From the NCBI GenBank assembly GCA_964572965.1, contig CAZNHL010000021.1, forward strand, positions 1 to 53,614: a stretch of 53,614 bases of DNA, in the 5' to 3' direction. Positions 15,115 to 22,587 of this stretch are shown one piece after another. A program made the position numbers and the translations under genes. A model generated the notes under the pieces. The model searched no databases and was not told where the DNA came from. It worked only from the letters and a program-made list of their open reading frames with translations. The stretch's first letter is position 1; each line of letters opens with the position of its first letter. The DNA is from CAZNHL01 sp964572965. Lineage in GTDB: Bacteria > Bacteroidota > Bacteroidia > Cytophagales > UBA9547.

Positions 15115-16024
15115 GGTAGTTTCCGATTTCAACATCTTCCAGTACGGCAATAGCATCATCAACCAAAACAGCTAATGAGCAATACAATGACACCAGGTAA
15201 GACGCAATTGCCTTGTCGTTAATACCCATAAAACGAACAGATAAGCCGGGAGACTGTTCACCAGGTAAGTTAGGCTGGTATAAACCAACTACGCCCTGAC
15301 GGCTTTCACCCGTTCTGATCAGAAGGATTTTTGTTTTATTGTTAACAATCGGCACTTTATCAGAAGGAATCAACGGGATACCTCTCCATGTAATAAACTG
15401 GGAACCGAATAATGAAACTGTCGGAGGCGGAACACCTTTACGTGTACACTCTCTGCCGAATGCCGCAATTGCTTTTGGATGCAACAGGAAAAAACCAGGT
15501 TCTTTCCATACTTTCGTAATTAACTCATCCAGATCGTCGGGAGTTGGCGGCCCTTTGCGGGTTTTGATTTTCTGACTGTCAGCAACGCTGCTCAGTAAGC
15601 CATATTCAGCATTATTGATCAATTCACTTTCCTGACGTTCTTTGATTGTCTCAATAGTCAGGCGCAGCTGCTCGCTGATCTGGTTGTAAGGCTTGCTATA
15701 AAGATCAGATACACGTGTATGTACATCCAGTACTGTGTTTACGGCGTTGAGGTTATACTCACGCGGATTCTCGATGTAATCAACAAAAGTGTGAGGTAAT
15801 TCCCGCTCATCTCTTGCAGAACAATCTACTTCAACATTGTCGGCATCCTTTACGCGGTTTACTCTGTACACACCGGATTCAACAGGAATCCAATTGAGTA
15901 AATGAGTAAGCCAGCGTGGTGTGATTGTGGTAATCTGAGGTACGGTACGGGTAGCAATGGCTAATTGGCGTGCTGCCACATCTCCTAAAGCCGTTTGGTT
16001 TTTTTGTTTGATCTTGTCAGACAT
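15098..16024 (-). CDS. Family 2A encapsulin shell protein (SrpI-like)
   Basis: 308 residues, the normal length for the HK97-fold shell protein of family 2A encapsulins (SrpI / mycobacterial major membrane protein I). Telling stretches are TPRWLTHLLNWIPVESGVYRVN, VDCSARDERELPHTFVDYIE, REYNLNAVNTVLDVHTRVSD, LYSKPYNQISEQLRLTIETI and GLSVRFMGINDKAIASYLVS. Known members assemble T=1 nanocompartments loaded with cysteine desulfurase, and the next gene is exactly that enzyme, starting inside the last codons of this one. The pair forms a leftward operon. No promoter of the TAnnTTTG type is evident in the 245-base upstream gap (16025-16269), which is AT-rich. Confidence 0.93.
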   Translation of the reverse strand: MSDKIKQKNQTALGDVAARQLAIATRTVPQITTITPRWLTHLLNWIPVESGVYRVNRVKDADNVEVDCSARDERELPHTFVDYIENPREYNLNAVNTVLDVHTRVSDLYSKPYNQISEQLRLTIETIKERQESELINNAEYGLLSSVADSQKIKTRKGPPTPDDLDELITKVWKEPGFFLLHPKAIAAFGRECTRKGVPPPTVSLFGSQFITWRGIPLIPSDKVPIVNNKTKILLIRTGESRQGVVGLYQPNLPGEQSPGLSVRFMGINDKAIASYLVSLYCSLAVLVDDAIAVLEDVEIGNYHEYKY

Positions 16025-16269
16025 AAAAGTTATTAGTTTGTGATTCTGGTATTACAAACCCATCGATAGTCAATAATCCATAAATGAGTTCATTATTCAC
16101 CTAATGTAATTATTTATTCGGCTTGTTAGCTGGTACAACAAGACACTCATATTAAAATAATACCACAAAAAATTTCACAAATCACTATATAACAACATCT
16201 TAAAAAAACTATTTTGTCTGAATAATACCAATATGTATACAAAACCAATAGGATTTCTACTAATCCAGT

Positions 16270-18261
16270 TTACCTTTTCCGGGGTTTTAAAAGGCTATTA
16301 GCATTGTTTACCATAACTGCCGCTTTAATTTTCAGAACAATTGCGTTTCTGATTGCTTTCCGCCCTGCATAATCATATTTCCGGAAACGATATTTTTCTC
16401 TTTCAATACTTTTAGCACACACATAATTTTCAAACTTCTGATACCTCGTCAGTTGTTTGTTTAATGTTTTTAACTGTGCTTTCCACTCCTGATAAAAAGC
16501 GCTATTTTCATTACTTATCCTCTTAAGACAATGCTGCGTATTTTCCAGCTCATTGTACCATAAATGAAGTTTTTGATTTTGTTCAAGAAACAATGCATCT
16601 TCCATTTTCTTATCAAAACTCAGTCTTTTGTGATTGATTAAAAGGCGCTTTGTTCCTGCAATCAGCCGTATTGCTGCATAACTTAATGAGTCCCGGTAAC
16701 GAATAAGTTTCAGATAAGCCGGGGCATCCAAACGCTTAAACTCTTTTTCATACAGATTAATAGATGACTGCAAAGTGTTATCAATAAACTGATGATACTC
16801 CCGCAATATGAGTTTATCATTAGTCGCCAGATCTGTACCCATCGCATTTCTCACCTGTTTAATTTTCCATCTTTCGTAAGAAATAACTGAATCGTGAAGA
16901 CAGACTACAGTATCCCTTACTTTTGAAATTGCTTCTAAATCCGGTAACAACTCTTTAAAAACCTGCACCAGACTGTCATTTTTCTGTATCGCTTTATTGA
17001 GGAGCACCAATTGATCTGCATTACTCTTTTTTCTGTCATTTCTCTTTGTAAGAAATATTGGGTCGCTATCTGTATTCCGGGTCCTCTCCCTTTGTTTTCT
17101 CGTAATTGTAAGATCAGAATTTAAGTTTCGTCTGTTATTTGCACGTATAGCAGCATTGGCTTCAACTATTTTTCTACCAGACAAACGTTGGTGAGTATTA
17201 ATAAAAGCCAATACTTCCCGTGATTTTAGTTTCATACTGTCATTCAGGCTCCAGCGGATTTTCTTATTGTCATCTAAGAACTTCTTCAGATAAACTTCTG
17301 CTTCCTGTGCGTATGGTTTTAGCTGCTCGCCTTTCATCAGCATTTCATTTGCAGGAAGCTTTTTACCATCAAAACTATTCCAATAATTATAAGCATACCT
17401 TAAAAAGCCTGCTCCTCTGTGATAATTGTTCTTTTTATTGAAATCATACCCGCGAATAGTAGTTTCCATTAGCTGTCCCTGTTTATCAAAACTATTGTAG
17501 GATTGAATTTCTGACTCAAAATTATACTTCCCGGCTGTATCAGTTACCTCTTTATCCTCTTCAAACTGTTTCATTGAAAGAGGATGGCGGGACAATTGCC
17601 ACATAGGCGTAACCGGCAAGTGTGTAGCTGTTAACTCTTCAACAGGAATATCCAGATAGTAAGGTTTAGGCTGGTATACAAATTTCCATCGACTAGGCGT
17701 ATACGGAAACTTAAAAAGCAGTCTTAATCTACCCCAAAGGCTTACTTTGGGTCTTGCATAACCAGCTGCCCACGTGATATCGGCCGTATGATAACTGCTG
17801 TCCCAATACACAACGTTCCATGCGTGCTCCTGAAAATAAAACCTTTTCCATGGATAGTGCCAGGCTCCTTTGATATAACCATCTGTCTTGTAACATACAA
17901 CACCTGCCTCTTTGCACATCACATATAACAACTCCGTATATTCGCGGCACAAAAGGCGTCTCTTTCTGGCTATTTCTTTAACTGAATAAGTTTCCAGCCT
18001 TATACTTTCAAACCCTTTGGTATCATATCTTTTTTTCCTGATAATCCACTCACAGATATGCATAAACTTATCGCGGTCAAGCGTATCTCCTTTGGTTAGT
18101 CTTTTTATTTTTCTTTTCAGGGATTGAGGCACTTTTTCAGGATCTGCATTTTTCCTTGTGTGTTTTTTTGCATACAAATTATCAATAGCAAAGAAAAAAA
18201 CTAAAATGAACAGTAAAAACCTCAGTTGAGACGTATGTTTCCACAGCAAAGAAAAGGGCAT
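16270..18261 (-). CDS. Secreted transglutaminase-like protein with long helical C terminus
   Basis: About 663 residues from ATG 18261. A signal peptide is clear (FLLFILVFFFAIDNLYAKKH). The transglutaminase-like domain shows all three active-site positions: Cys in RRLLCREYTELLYVM, His in FQEHAWNVVYW, and Asp in SYHTADITWAAG. After about residue 260 the protein is charged and helical (many K, R, L, N) with no recognised domain. Prokaryotic members act as thiol proteases or peptide-handling enzymes in the envelope; the substrate here is unknown. A longer start at 18312 falls inside a perfect palindrome (18304-18326), so the later ATG is preferred. Confidence 0.8.
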   Translation of the reverse strand: MPFSLLWKHTSQLRFLLFILVFFFAIDNLYAKKHTRKNADPEKVPQSLKRKIKRLTKGDTLDRDKFMHICEWIIRKKRYDTKGFESIRLETYSVKEIARKRRLLCREYTELLYVMCKEAGVVCYKTDGYIKGAWHYPWKRFYFQEHAWNVVYWDSSYHTADITWAAGYARPKVSLWGRLRLLFKFPYTPSRWKFVYQPKPYYLDIPVEELTATHLPVTPMWQLSRHPLSMKQFEEDKEVTDTAGKYNFESEIQSYNSFDKQGQLMETTIRGYDFNKKNNYHRGAGFLRYAYNYWNSFDGKKLPANEMLMKGEQLKPYAQEAEVYLKKFLDDNKKIRWSLNDSMKLKSREVLAFINTHQRLSGRKIVEANAAIRANNRRNLNSDLTITRKQRERTRNTDSDPIFLTKRNDRKKSNADQLVLLNKAIQKNDSLVQVFKELLPDLEAISKVRDTVVCLHDSVISYERWKIKQVRNAMGTDLATNDKLILREYHQFIDNTLQSSINLYEKEFKRLDAPAYLKLIRYRDSLSYAAIRLIAGTKRLLINHKRLSFDKKMEDALFLEQNQKLHLWYNELENTQHCLKRISNENSAFYQEWKAQLKTLNKQLTRYQKFENYVCAKSIEREKYRFRKYDYAGRKAIRNAIVLKIKAAVMVNNANSLLKPRKR

Positions 18262-18303
18262 AAAAAGATAAAAGGTATTATTGATTTTGCTTATAACGCA
18301 AGA

Positions 18304-18326
18304 CTTCAGCATGAATTATGCTGAAG
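18304..18326. promoter_or_regulatory. Perfect 9-bp palindrome upstream of the transglutaminase gene
   Basis: CTTCAGCAT (18304-18312), loop GAATT, ATGCTGAAG (18318-18326). No T tract follows on either side, so an operator or leader hairpin is more likely than a terminator. Confidence 0.4.
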
Positions 18327-18439
18327 ATCAAAATTAAGCATTAAGCGCTAAAAACATGTATTATAGTCGCATTAGTTTAATAAAAACCTTCAAGTAACAC
18401 TGAATAAAGTAAAAGTGAGTATAGCATACCCCAAAATAA

Positions 18440-18464
18440 AAAGGCCGGATAGATTCCGGCCTTT
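18440..18464 (-). terminator. Intrinsic terminator after the small membrane protein
   Basis: AAAGGCCGGA (18440-18449) pairs with TCCGGCCTTT (18455-18464). On the minus strand the stem is followed by TTTTATTTTG. It lies 20 bases past the stop of the leftward gene at 18484. Confidence 0.88.
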
Positions 18465-18483
18465 CATTGGTTTTATTAAATGA

Positions 18484-18639
18484 TTAAGCAGTTTTATCAC
18501 CACCAATTAAACTCAGCACAACAGCAATAATTGCCAAAATGAGCAAGGCATGGATCAGGTAGCCTGCAGAATAAACGAATACACCTAACAGCCACCCAAT
18601 GACCATTATTACGGCAACGATATACAAAATCGATCTCAT
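18484..18639 (-). CDS. Small two-helix membrane protein, Lmo0937 family
   Basis: 51 residues beginning MRSILYIVAVIMVIGWLLGV and ending LSLIGGDKTA. Two hydrophobic helices (about 3-22 and 27-45) are joined by FVYSAGYLIH. This is the Lmo0937 family of tiny membrane proteins, often stress-linked in Bacteroidota; its role is unknown. It lies 42 bases downstream of the GH13 gene and is followed by a strong terminator, so the two may share a transcript. Confidence 0.85.
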   Translation of the reverse strand: MRSILYIVAVIMVIGWLLGVFVYSAGYLIHALLILAIIAVVLSLIGGDKTA

Positions 18640-18681
18640 AAGACTAAAAATTTAGGTTATACATTTATTAAAAAATTCTTG

Positions 18682-20493
18682 TTAATCTCTCGATAAAATA
18701 ATGATGCTATAAGGAGCCAGACTGACGTTAGCATTATAACCCTGGCCGTCTTTCATGCTATTGTAAGTTTCAGTATCGAAGCTGTAATTATCGCCAAACT
18801 CGTCGTCATAGCCTTTCCAGTCGCTATTAAAACGAACTTTCCATAAGCCTTCTTCCGGAAAACCTATATTATAGCTTTCATGTGTGCGGTCGGCAAAGTT
18901 CAGTACTATTACAGTACTATCGCGCGGTCCGCCTTCGTTCCAACGATGAAAAGCAACGATTTTTGCTTCATTATTAGAATGGATAATATCAGTATGCTGG
19001 CCAGACAACCCTTTGGTGTATCCTTCAAGATTTCTGCGCAGGGCAATCAGGTCTCTATATAATTTGGAAATGCCTTTAAATTCAGAAAAGCGTTCCCAGT
19101 TAAGAGGTGTCGTGTCAGAAAACCAGCCACTTTCCTGAAAAGCCTGTCCCTGAAAAATCATAGGAATACCCGGAGCTGTCATGACAATACCTGCACCCAA
19201 AGTCGCTTTTTTCTTTGCAAACCAGTTATTAACGTCACCTGGCATTATTTCTTCTGCAATACGCGACTTTCCATTGGCAACCTCATCATGTGATTCAGTA
19301 TACACAACCCTTTGAAAAGCATCTCCATTATAGTATTTCATAATGGCAGCACAAACCTCATCCATATTGCGGTCAGCATCATTTGGCTGCGTCAGCACAT
19401 TTCTGACAGGATAAACAAAGGCTGCATCCCATTGAGTACTGAAACCTTGTCCTCCCTCACCTTCCGTCTTGGTAATCCACTCATTGCCAAGTAAATCTTC
19501 AGCAATAGTGATTTTCCAGGGCGAATAGCGTTTGACTTCTTCATTAAGCCATTTCATAAGGCTCCATCCATCAGGCAAGTCTGTTGTAGGGTCTTCCGCA
19601 CCATTTACGTTACGGATGTAGGAAATAGAATCGGTCCTGAGACCATCAACTTTATATTCTTCAAGCCACATAATGGCATTGTCACGAATGTACTGCCTTA
19701 CTTCAGGTCTTCCAAAGTCAGGCCTTGACTCTCCCCATGGGGTAGCTGCACGCCAATCCTGATAAAAATAAATACCTCCTTTACCATTTTCATTCCAGCC
19801 GTCAAACTGCCAGAGATCAAGGTCATCGGGTCCAAAGTGGTTGTACACGATATCGAGAATGACGGCAATACCTGCCTTGTGTGCGGCATTTACTAATTCT
19901 TTGAATGCATTCGGGCCTCCATATTCAGATTCAAGTGCAAAAGGGTGTGAGGGATTATACCCCCATGAAAAACCGCCCGGAAATTCCGTTGGCGGCATAA
20001 TTTCAATGGCATTGACCCCTAATGCTTTCAGGTATGGAATTCTCTCCATTACACTATAGAAATTGCCGGGTTTTCCTTCTTCTTTTACATTGAAAGTACC
20101 TACATGCAACTCATAAATAACAAGCTCATTCCATTGAGGCATATGAAAATCATTGTCATCCCAATTAAAAGTACGATCGTTGACGATAGAGTTGCCATTG
20201 GAAGCAGTTACTTCTCTTGCATAAGGATCATTTCTTTGCAAGAGTCCGGATGGTGTATCCAGCACAAATTTATACTGACTGCCAATTTTAGCTTCAGTCA
20301 CCTCTCCTGCCCAATAACCATTTTCTTCTGATTCTAAAGGAAACCTATCTGTTGCCCAATCGGCAAAGTCACCCGTAACAAATACTTTATTGGCATGAGG
20401 TGCCCAAACCCTGAAAAACACGCCTTTTGAAAGAGGTACTGCGCCCATTCCGGCTACAGCTTTTTTCTGTTTTAATTCAACTTTCTCACCCAT
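18682..20493 (-). CDS. GH13 alpha-amylase-family enzyme with N-terminal CBM48-like domain
   Basis: 603 residues. The N-terminal Ig-like carbohydrate module is about 20-105 (FFRVWAPHANKVFVTGDFAD), the catalytic barrel about 120-500, and a beta domain follows. The barrel shows VYNHFGP (conserved region I), the nucleophile in VDGLRTDSI, the acid/base in ITIAEDLLG and the third carboxylate in YTESHDEV. The segment PPTEFPGGFSWGYNPSHPFA recalls maltooligosyl-trehalose trehalohydrolase and branching enzymes, so it probably hydrolyses or transfers alpha-1,4/1,6 glucans; the exact activity cannot be read. There is no signal peptide, so it is cytosolic. It is probably co-transcribed with the small membrane protein. 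Confidence 0.9.
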   Translation of the reverse strand: MGEKVELKQKKAVAGMGAVPLSKGVFFRVWAPHANKVFVTGDFADWATDRFPLESEENGYWAGEVTEAKIGSQYKFVLDTPSGLLQRNDPYAREVTASNGNSIVNDRTFNWDDNDFHMPQWNELVIYELHVGTFNVKEEGKPGNFYSVMERIPYLKALGVNAIEIMPPTEFPGGFSWGYNPSHPFALESEYGGPNAFKELVNAAHKAGIAVILDIVYNHFGPDDLDLWQFDGWNENGKGGIYFYQDWRAATPWGESRPDFGRPEVRQYIRDNAIMWLEEYKVDGLRTDSISYIRNVNGAEDPTTDLPDGWSLMKWLNEEVKRYSPWKITIAEDLLGNEWITKTEGEGGQGFSTQWDAAFVYPVRNVLTQPNDADRNMDEVCAAIMKYYNGDAFQRVVYTESHDEVANGKSRIAEEIMPGDVNNWFAKKKATLGAGIVMTAPGIPMIFQGQAFQESGWFSDTTPLNWERFSEFKGISKLYRDLIALRRNLEGYTKGLSGQHTDIIHSNNEAKIVAFHRWNEGGPRDSTVIVLNFADRTHESYNIGFPEEGLWKVRFNSDWKGYDDEFGDNYSFDTETYNSMKDGQGYNANVSLAPYSIIILSRD

Positions 20494-20595
20494 ATATAGC
20501 AGCTTTTAAAAATTAGAAAAAATATAAAACTACCCATTTGGATAATCGCCTATAAGAAGATAAGCATAATAAGGCGGATTAATAAACTTATAAAC

Positions 20596-21120
20596 TCAAA
20601 AAATGCTCATTTGTTCTGAAAATGTACCGGAATGTTTTTGTTCATGTTCTAAAAGCCATTTTTTAACCCATAGATCACCGGCATAACCCGTAAGGCTGCC
20701 ATTTGCTCCAATTACCCTATGGCAAGGTACAATAATGGATATTTTATTGCTGCCATTGCATGTTCCTACAGCCCGAATGGCTTTTTCGTTCTTCAGGCGT
20801 TTTGCCTGTTCTCCGTAAGTAATCTTTTTACCATAAGGGATCTTTACCAGCTCTTCCCAGACTCCTTTCTGAAAAGTTGTACCATTCAACAGAAAAGGAA
20901 CAGAAAAGACCTGAAGTGTTCCTGAAAAATATGCTTCTAATTCATTGATACAAAACTCTATAACACTATTGACAGCTGTTGCCGGCAAATTAGGTCCGGG
21001 ACGCTTCGCAGCATCGGCAAACATGACCGAAACGATATGACTCTCTGTGGCAGAAATTTCAATTCTTCCGACCGGAGAAACATAATAGCATGTATAGATT
21101 GCTTCTTCTTTCACTTTCAT
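20596..21120 (-). CDS. ogt: Methylated-DNA--[protein]-cysteine S-methyltransferase
   Basis: 174 residues. Suicide repair protein that takes alkyl groups from O6-alkylguanine. The active-site motif IIVPCHRVIGANGSLTGYAG is complete, with the acceptor cysteine in PCHR, and the preceding helix-turn-helix (KKITYGEQAKRLKNEKAIRA) and VGTCNGSNKI (family: VGxANxxNP) are present. The N-terminal RNase H-like half is normal. There is no Ada domain, so this is Ogt-type. It sits downstream of purD, separated by a terminator, with its start 22 bases past that hairpin. Confidence 0.92.
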   Translation of the reverse strand: MKVKEEAIYTCYYVSPVGRIEISATESHIVSVMFADAAKRPGPNLPATAVNSVIEFCINELEAYFSGTLQVFSVPFLLNGTTFQKGVWEELVKIPYGKKITYGEQAKRLKNEKAIRAVGTCNGSNKISIIVPCHRVIGANGSLTGYAGDLWVKKWLLEHEQKHSGTFSEQMSIF

Positions 21121-21142
21121 TTTTTGGGATAACTCTAAAACA

Positions 21143-21174
21143 AAAGCGGTTTGATGTGAACACCAAACCGCTTT
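21143..21174 (-). terminator. Intrinsic terminator after purD
   Basis: AAAGCGGTTTG (21143-21153) pairs with CAAACCGCTTT (21164-21174) around a 10-base loop. On the minus strand it is followed by TGTTTTAG. It lies 5 bases past the purD stop. Confidence 0.82.
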
Positions 21175-21179
21175 ATTTA

Positions 21180-22457
21180 TTACTTCAACAAATCCAGACC
21201 AATGTCTGTTCTGTAGTAGCGTTTATTCCATTGTATCTGCTTTGCTGCCGCATTTGATTTGGCCAGCGCATCTTTGATATCGTTGCCAAGACCTGTCAGG
21301 GCAATTACACGGCCACCGGTGTTAACCAATTTACCATCTTTCAATGCTGTTCCTGCGTGGAAAGCAATAGCATCGCTTACCTGATCAGCTCCTGTGATCT
21401 CAAACCCTTTCTCATAATCTTCAGGATAACCGCCTGATACAAGCATAATTGTAGTAGCGGACTTCGACTCAAACTCTACCTTAATTTTATCAAGCGATTG
21501 CGTACCAACAGCTGCAAATATTTCAAGCAAATCTGACTTAAGGCGTGGCAATACTACTTCCGTTTCAGGGTCCCCCATACGTGCGTTGTATTCAATTACG
21601 AAAGGTTCACCGTTAACTTTGATAAGGCCGAAGAAGATAAAACCAACATAGTTGATCCCTTCTTTTGCCAGACCATCGACAGTTGGTTTAATGATCGTCT
21701 TTTCAATTTTATCCATGAAAGCCTTATCTGCAAAAGGCACAGGAGATACAGCTCCCATTCCACCGGTATTCAATCCGGTATCACCTTCACCAATACGCTT
21801 ATAGTCTTTGGCTTCTGGAAGAATCACATAGTTTTTACCGTCAGAAACGACAAAAACAGACAACTCAATACCTGCCAGGAATTGCTCTATAACTACTTTA
21901 GAGCTTGCATCGCCAAACTTACGATTGGCTAGCATGTCTTCCAGTGTTTCTTTGGCTGTAGCATGATCTTCGGCAATAATAACACCTTTACCTGCTGCCA
22001 AACCATCGGCTTTCAGTACAATTGGCAAAGTGTGTGTATCCAGGTATTTCAGACCTTCTTCCAACTGATCTGCTGTGAAAGTCTTGTAAGCTGCTGTTGG
22101 AATATTGTATTTCTGCATGAACTCTTTAGAGAAGTCCTTGCTGCCTTCCAGTTGTGCCCCTATTTTATCAGGACCAATCACTGTAATATGTTTTAAAGAA
22201 GTATTACCTGTAAAGTAATCACGGATACCGCTCACCAATGGCGCTTCCGGTCCTACTACCAGGATTTCAATTTTATTCTCAAGGGCGAAATTTCCCAGTT
22301 TTTCAAAATCTTCAATACCAATTGCCACATTAGTAGCAATCTGAGCCGTACCCGGATTACCCGGTGCTACAAACAATTTTCCAAGTTTCGGACTCTGCTT
22401 TAGTTTCCAGGCCATTGCATGTTCACGCCCGCCGGATCCTACAATTAATACGTTCAT
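21180..22457 (-). CDS. purD: Phosphoribosylamine--glycine ligase PurD
   Basis: 425 residues, the normal length. Second step of purine synthesis: joins glycine to 5-phosphoribosylamine with ATP. The start MNVLIVGSGGREHAMAWKLK is the family signature. The ATP-grasp core is visible (PIVLKADGLAAGKGVIIAED, KVVIEQFLAGIELSVFVVSD, VIEYNARMGDPETEVVLPRL). Isolated from other pur genes. Intact, with a terminator right after it and the recQ terminator just upstream. Confidence 0.97.
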   Translation of the reverse strand: MNVLIVGSGGREHAMAWKLKQSPKLGKLFVAPGNPGTAQIATNVAIGIEDFEKLGNFALENKIEILVVGPEAPLVSGIRDYFTGNTSLKHITVIGPDKIGAQLEGSKDFSKEFMQKYNIPTAAYKTFTADQLEEGLKYLDTHTLPIVLKADGLAAGKGVIIAEDHATAKETLEDMLANRKFGDASSKVVIEQFLAGIELSVFVVSDGKNYVILPEAKDYKRIGEGDTGLNTGGMGAVSPVPFADKAFMDKIEKTIIKPTVDGLAKEGINYVGFIFFGLIKVNGEPFVIEYNARMGDPETEVVLPRLKSDLLEIFAAVGTQSLDKIKVEFESKSATTIMLVSGGYPEDYEKGFEITGADQVSDAIAFHAGTALKDGKLVNTGGRVIALTGLGNDIKDALAKSNAAAKQIQWNKRYYRTDIGLDLLK

Positions 22458-22524
22458 TTGATAGTAATTTTATTTGTAAGCGATGAACCATTCAATCAAT
22501 GGAACATCAAAGCCTAATATTCTG

Positions 22525-22563
22525 CAAAAATAAAAGAAGTATTGCTCTTTCGAACAATACTTC
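22525..22563 (-). terminator. Intrinsic terminator after recQ
   Basis: GAAGTATTG (22536-22544) pairs with CAATACTTC (22555-22563). On the minus strand the hairpin is followed by TTTTATTTTTG (22535-22525). That T tract also reads TATTTTTG, a perfect TAnnTTTG box, so the same bases could serve as the -7 element of a purD promoter. Confidence 0.8.
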
Positions 22564-22587
22564 CAAAAATCATTTATCCCTAATTTG

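Noticed and set aside
22525..22557. purD promoter (TATTTTTG with a TTG 22 bases upstream)
   Set aside because: The same bases are the T tract of the recQ terminator; the promoter reading is kept only as a note there.
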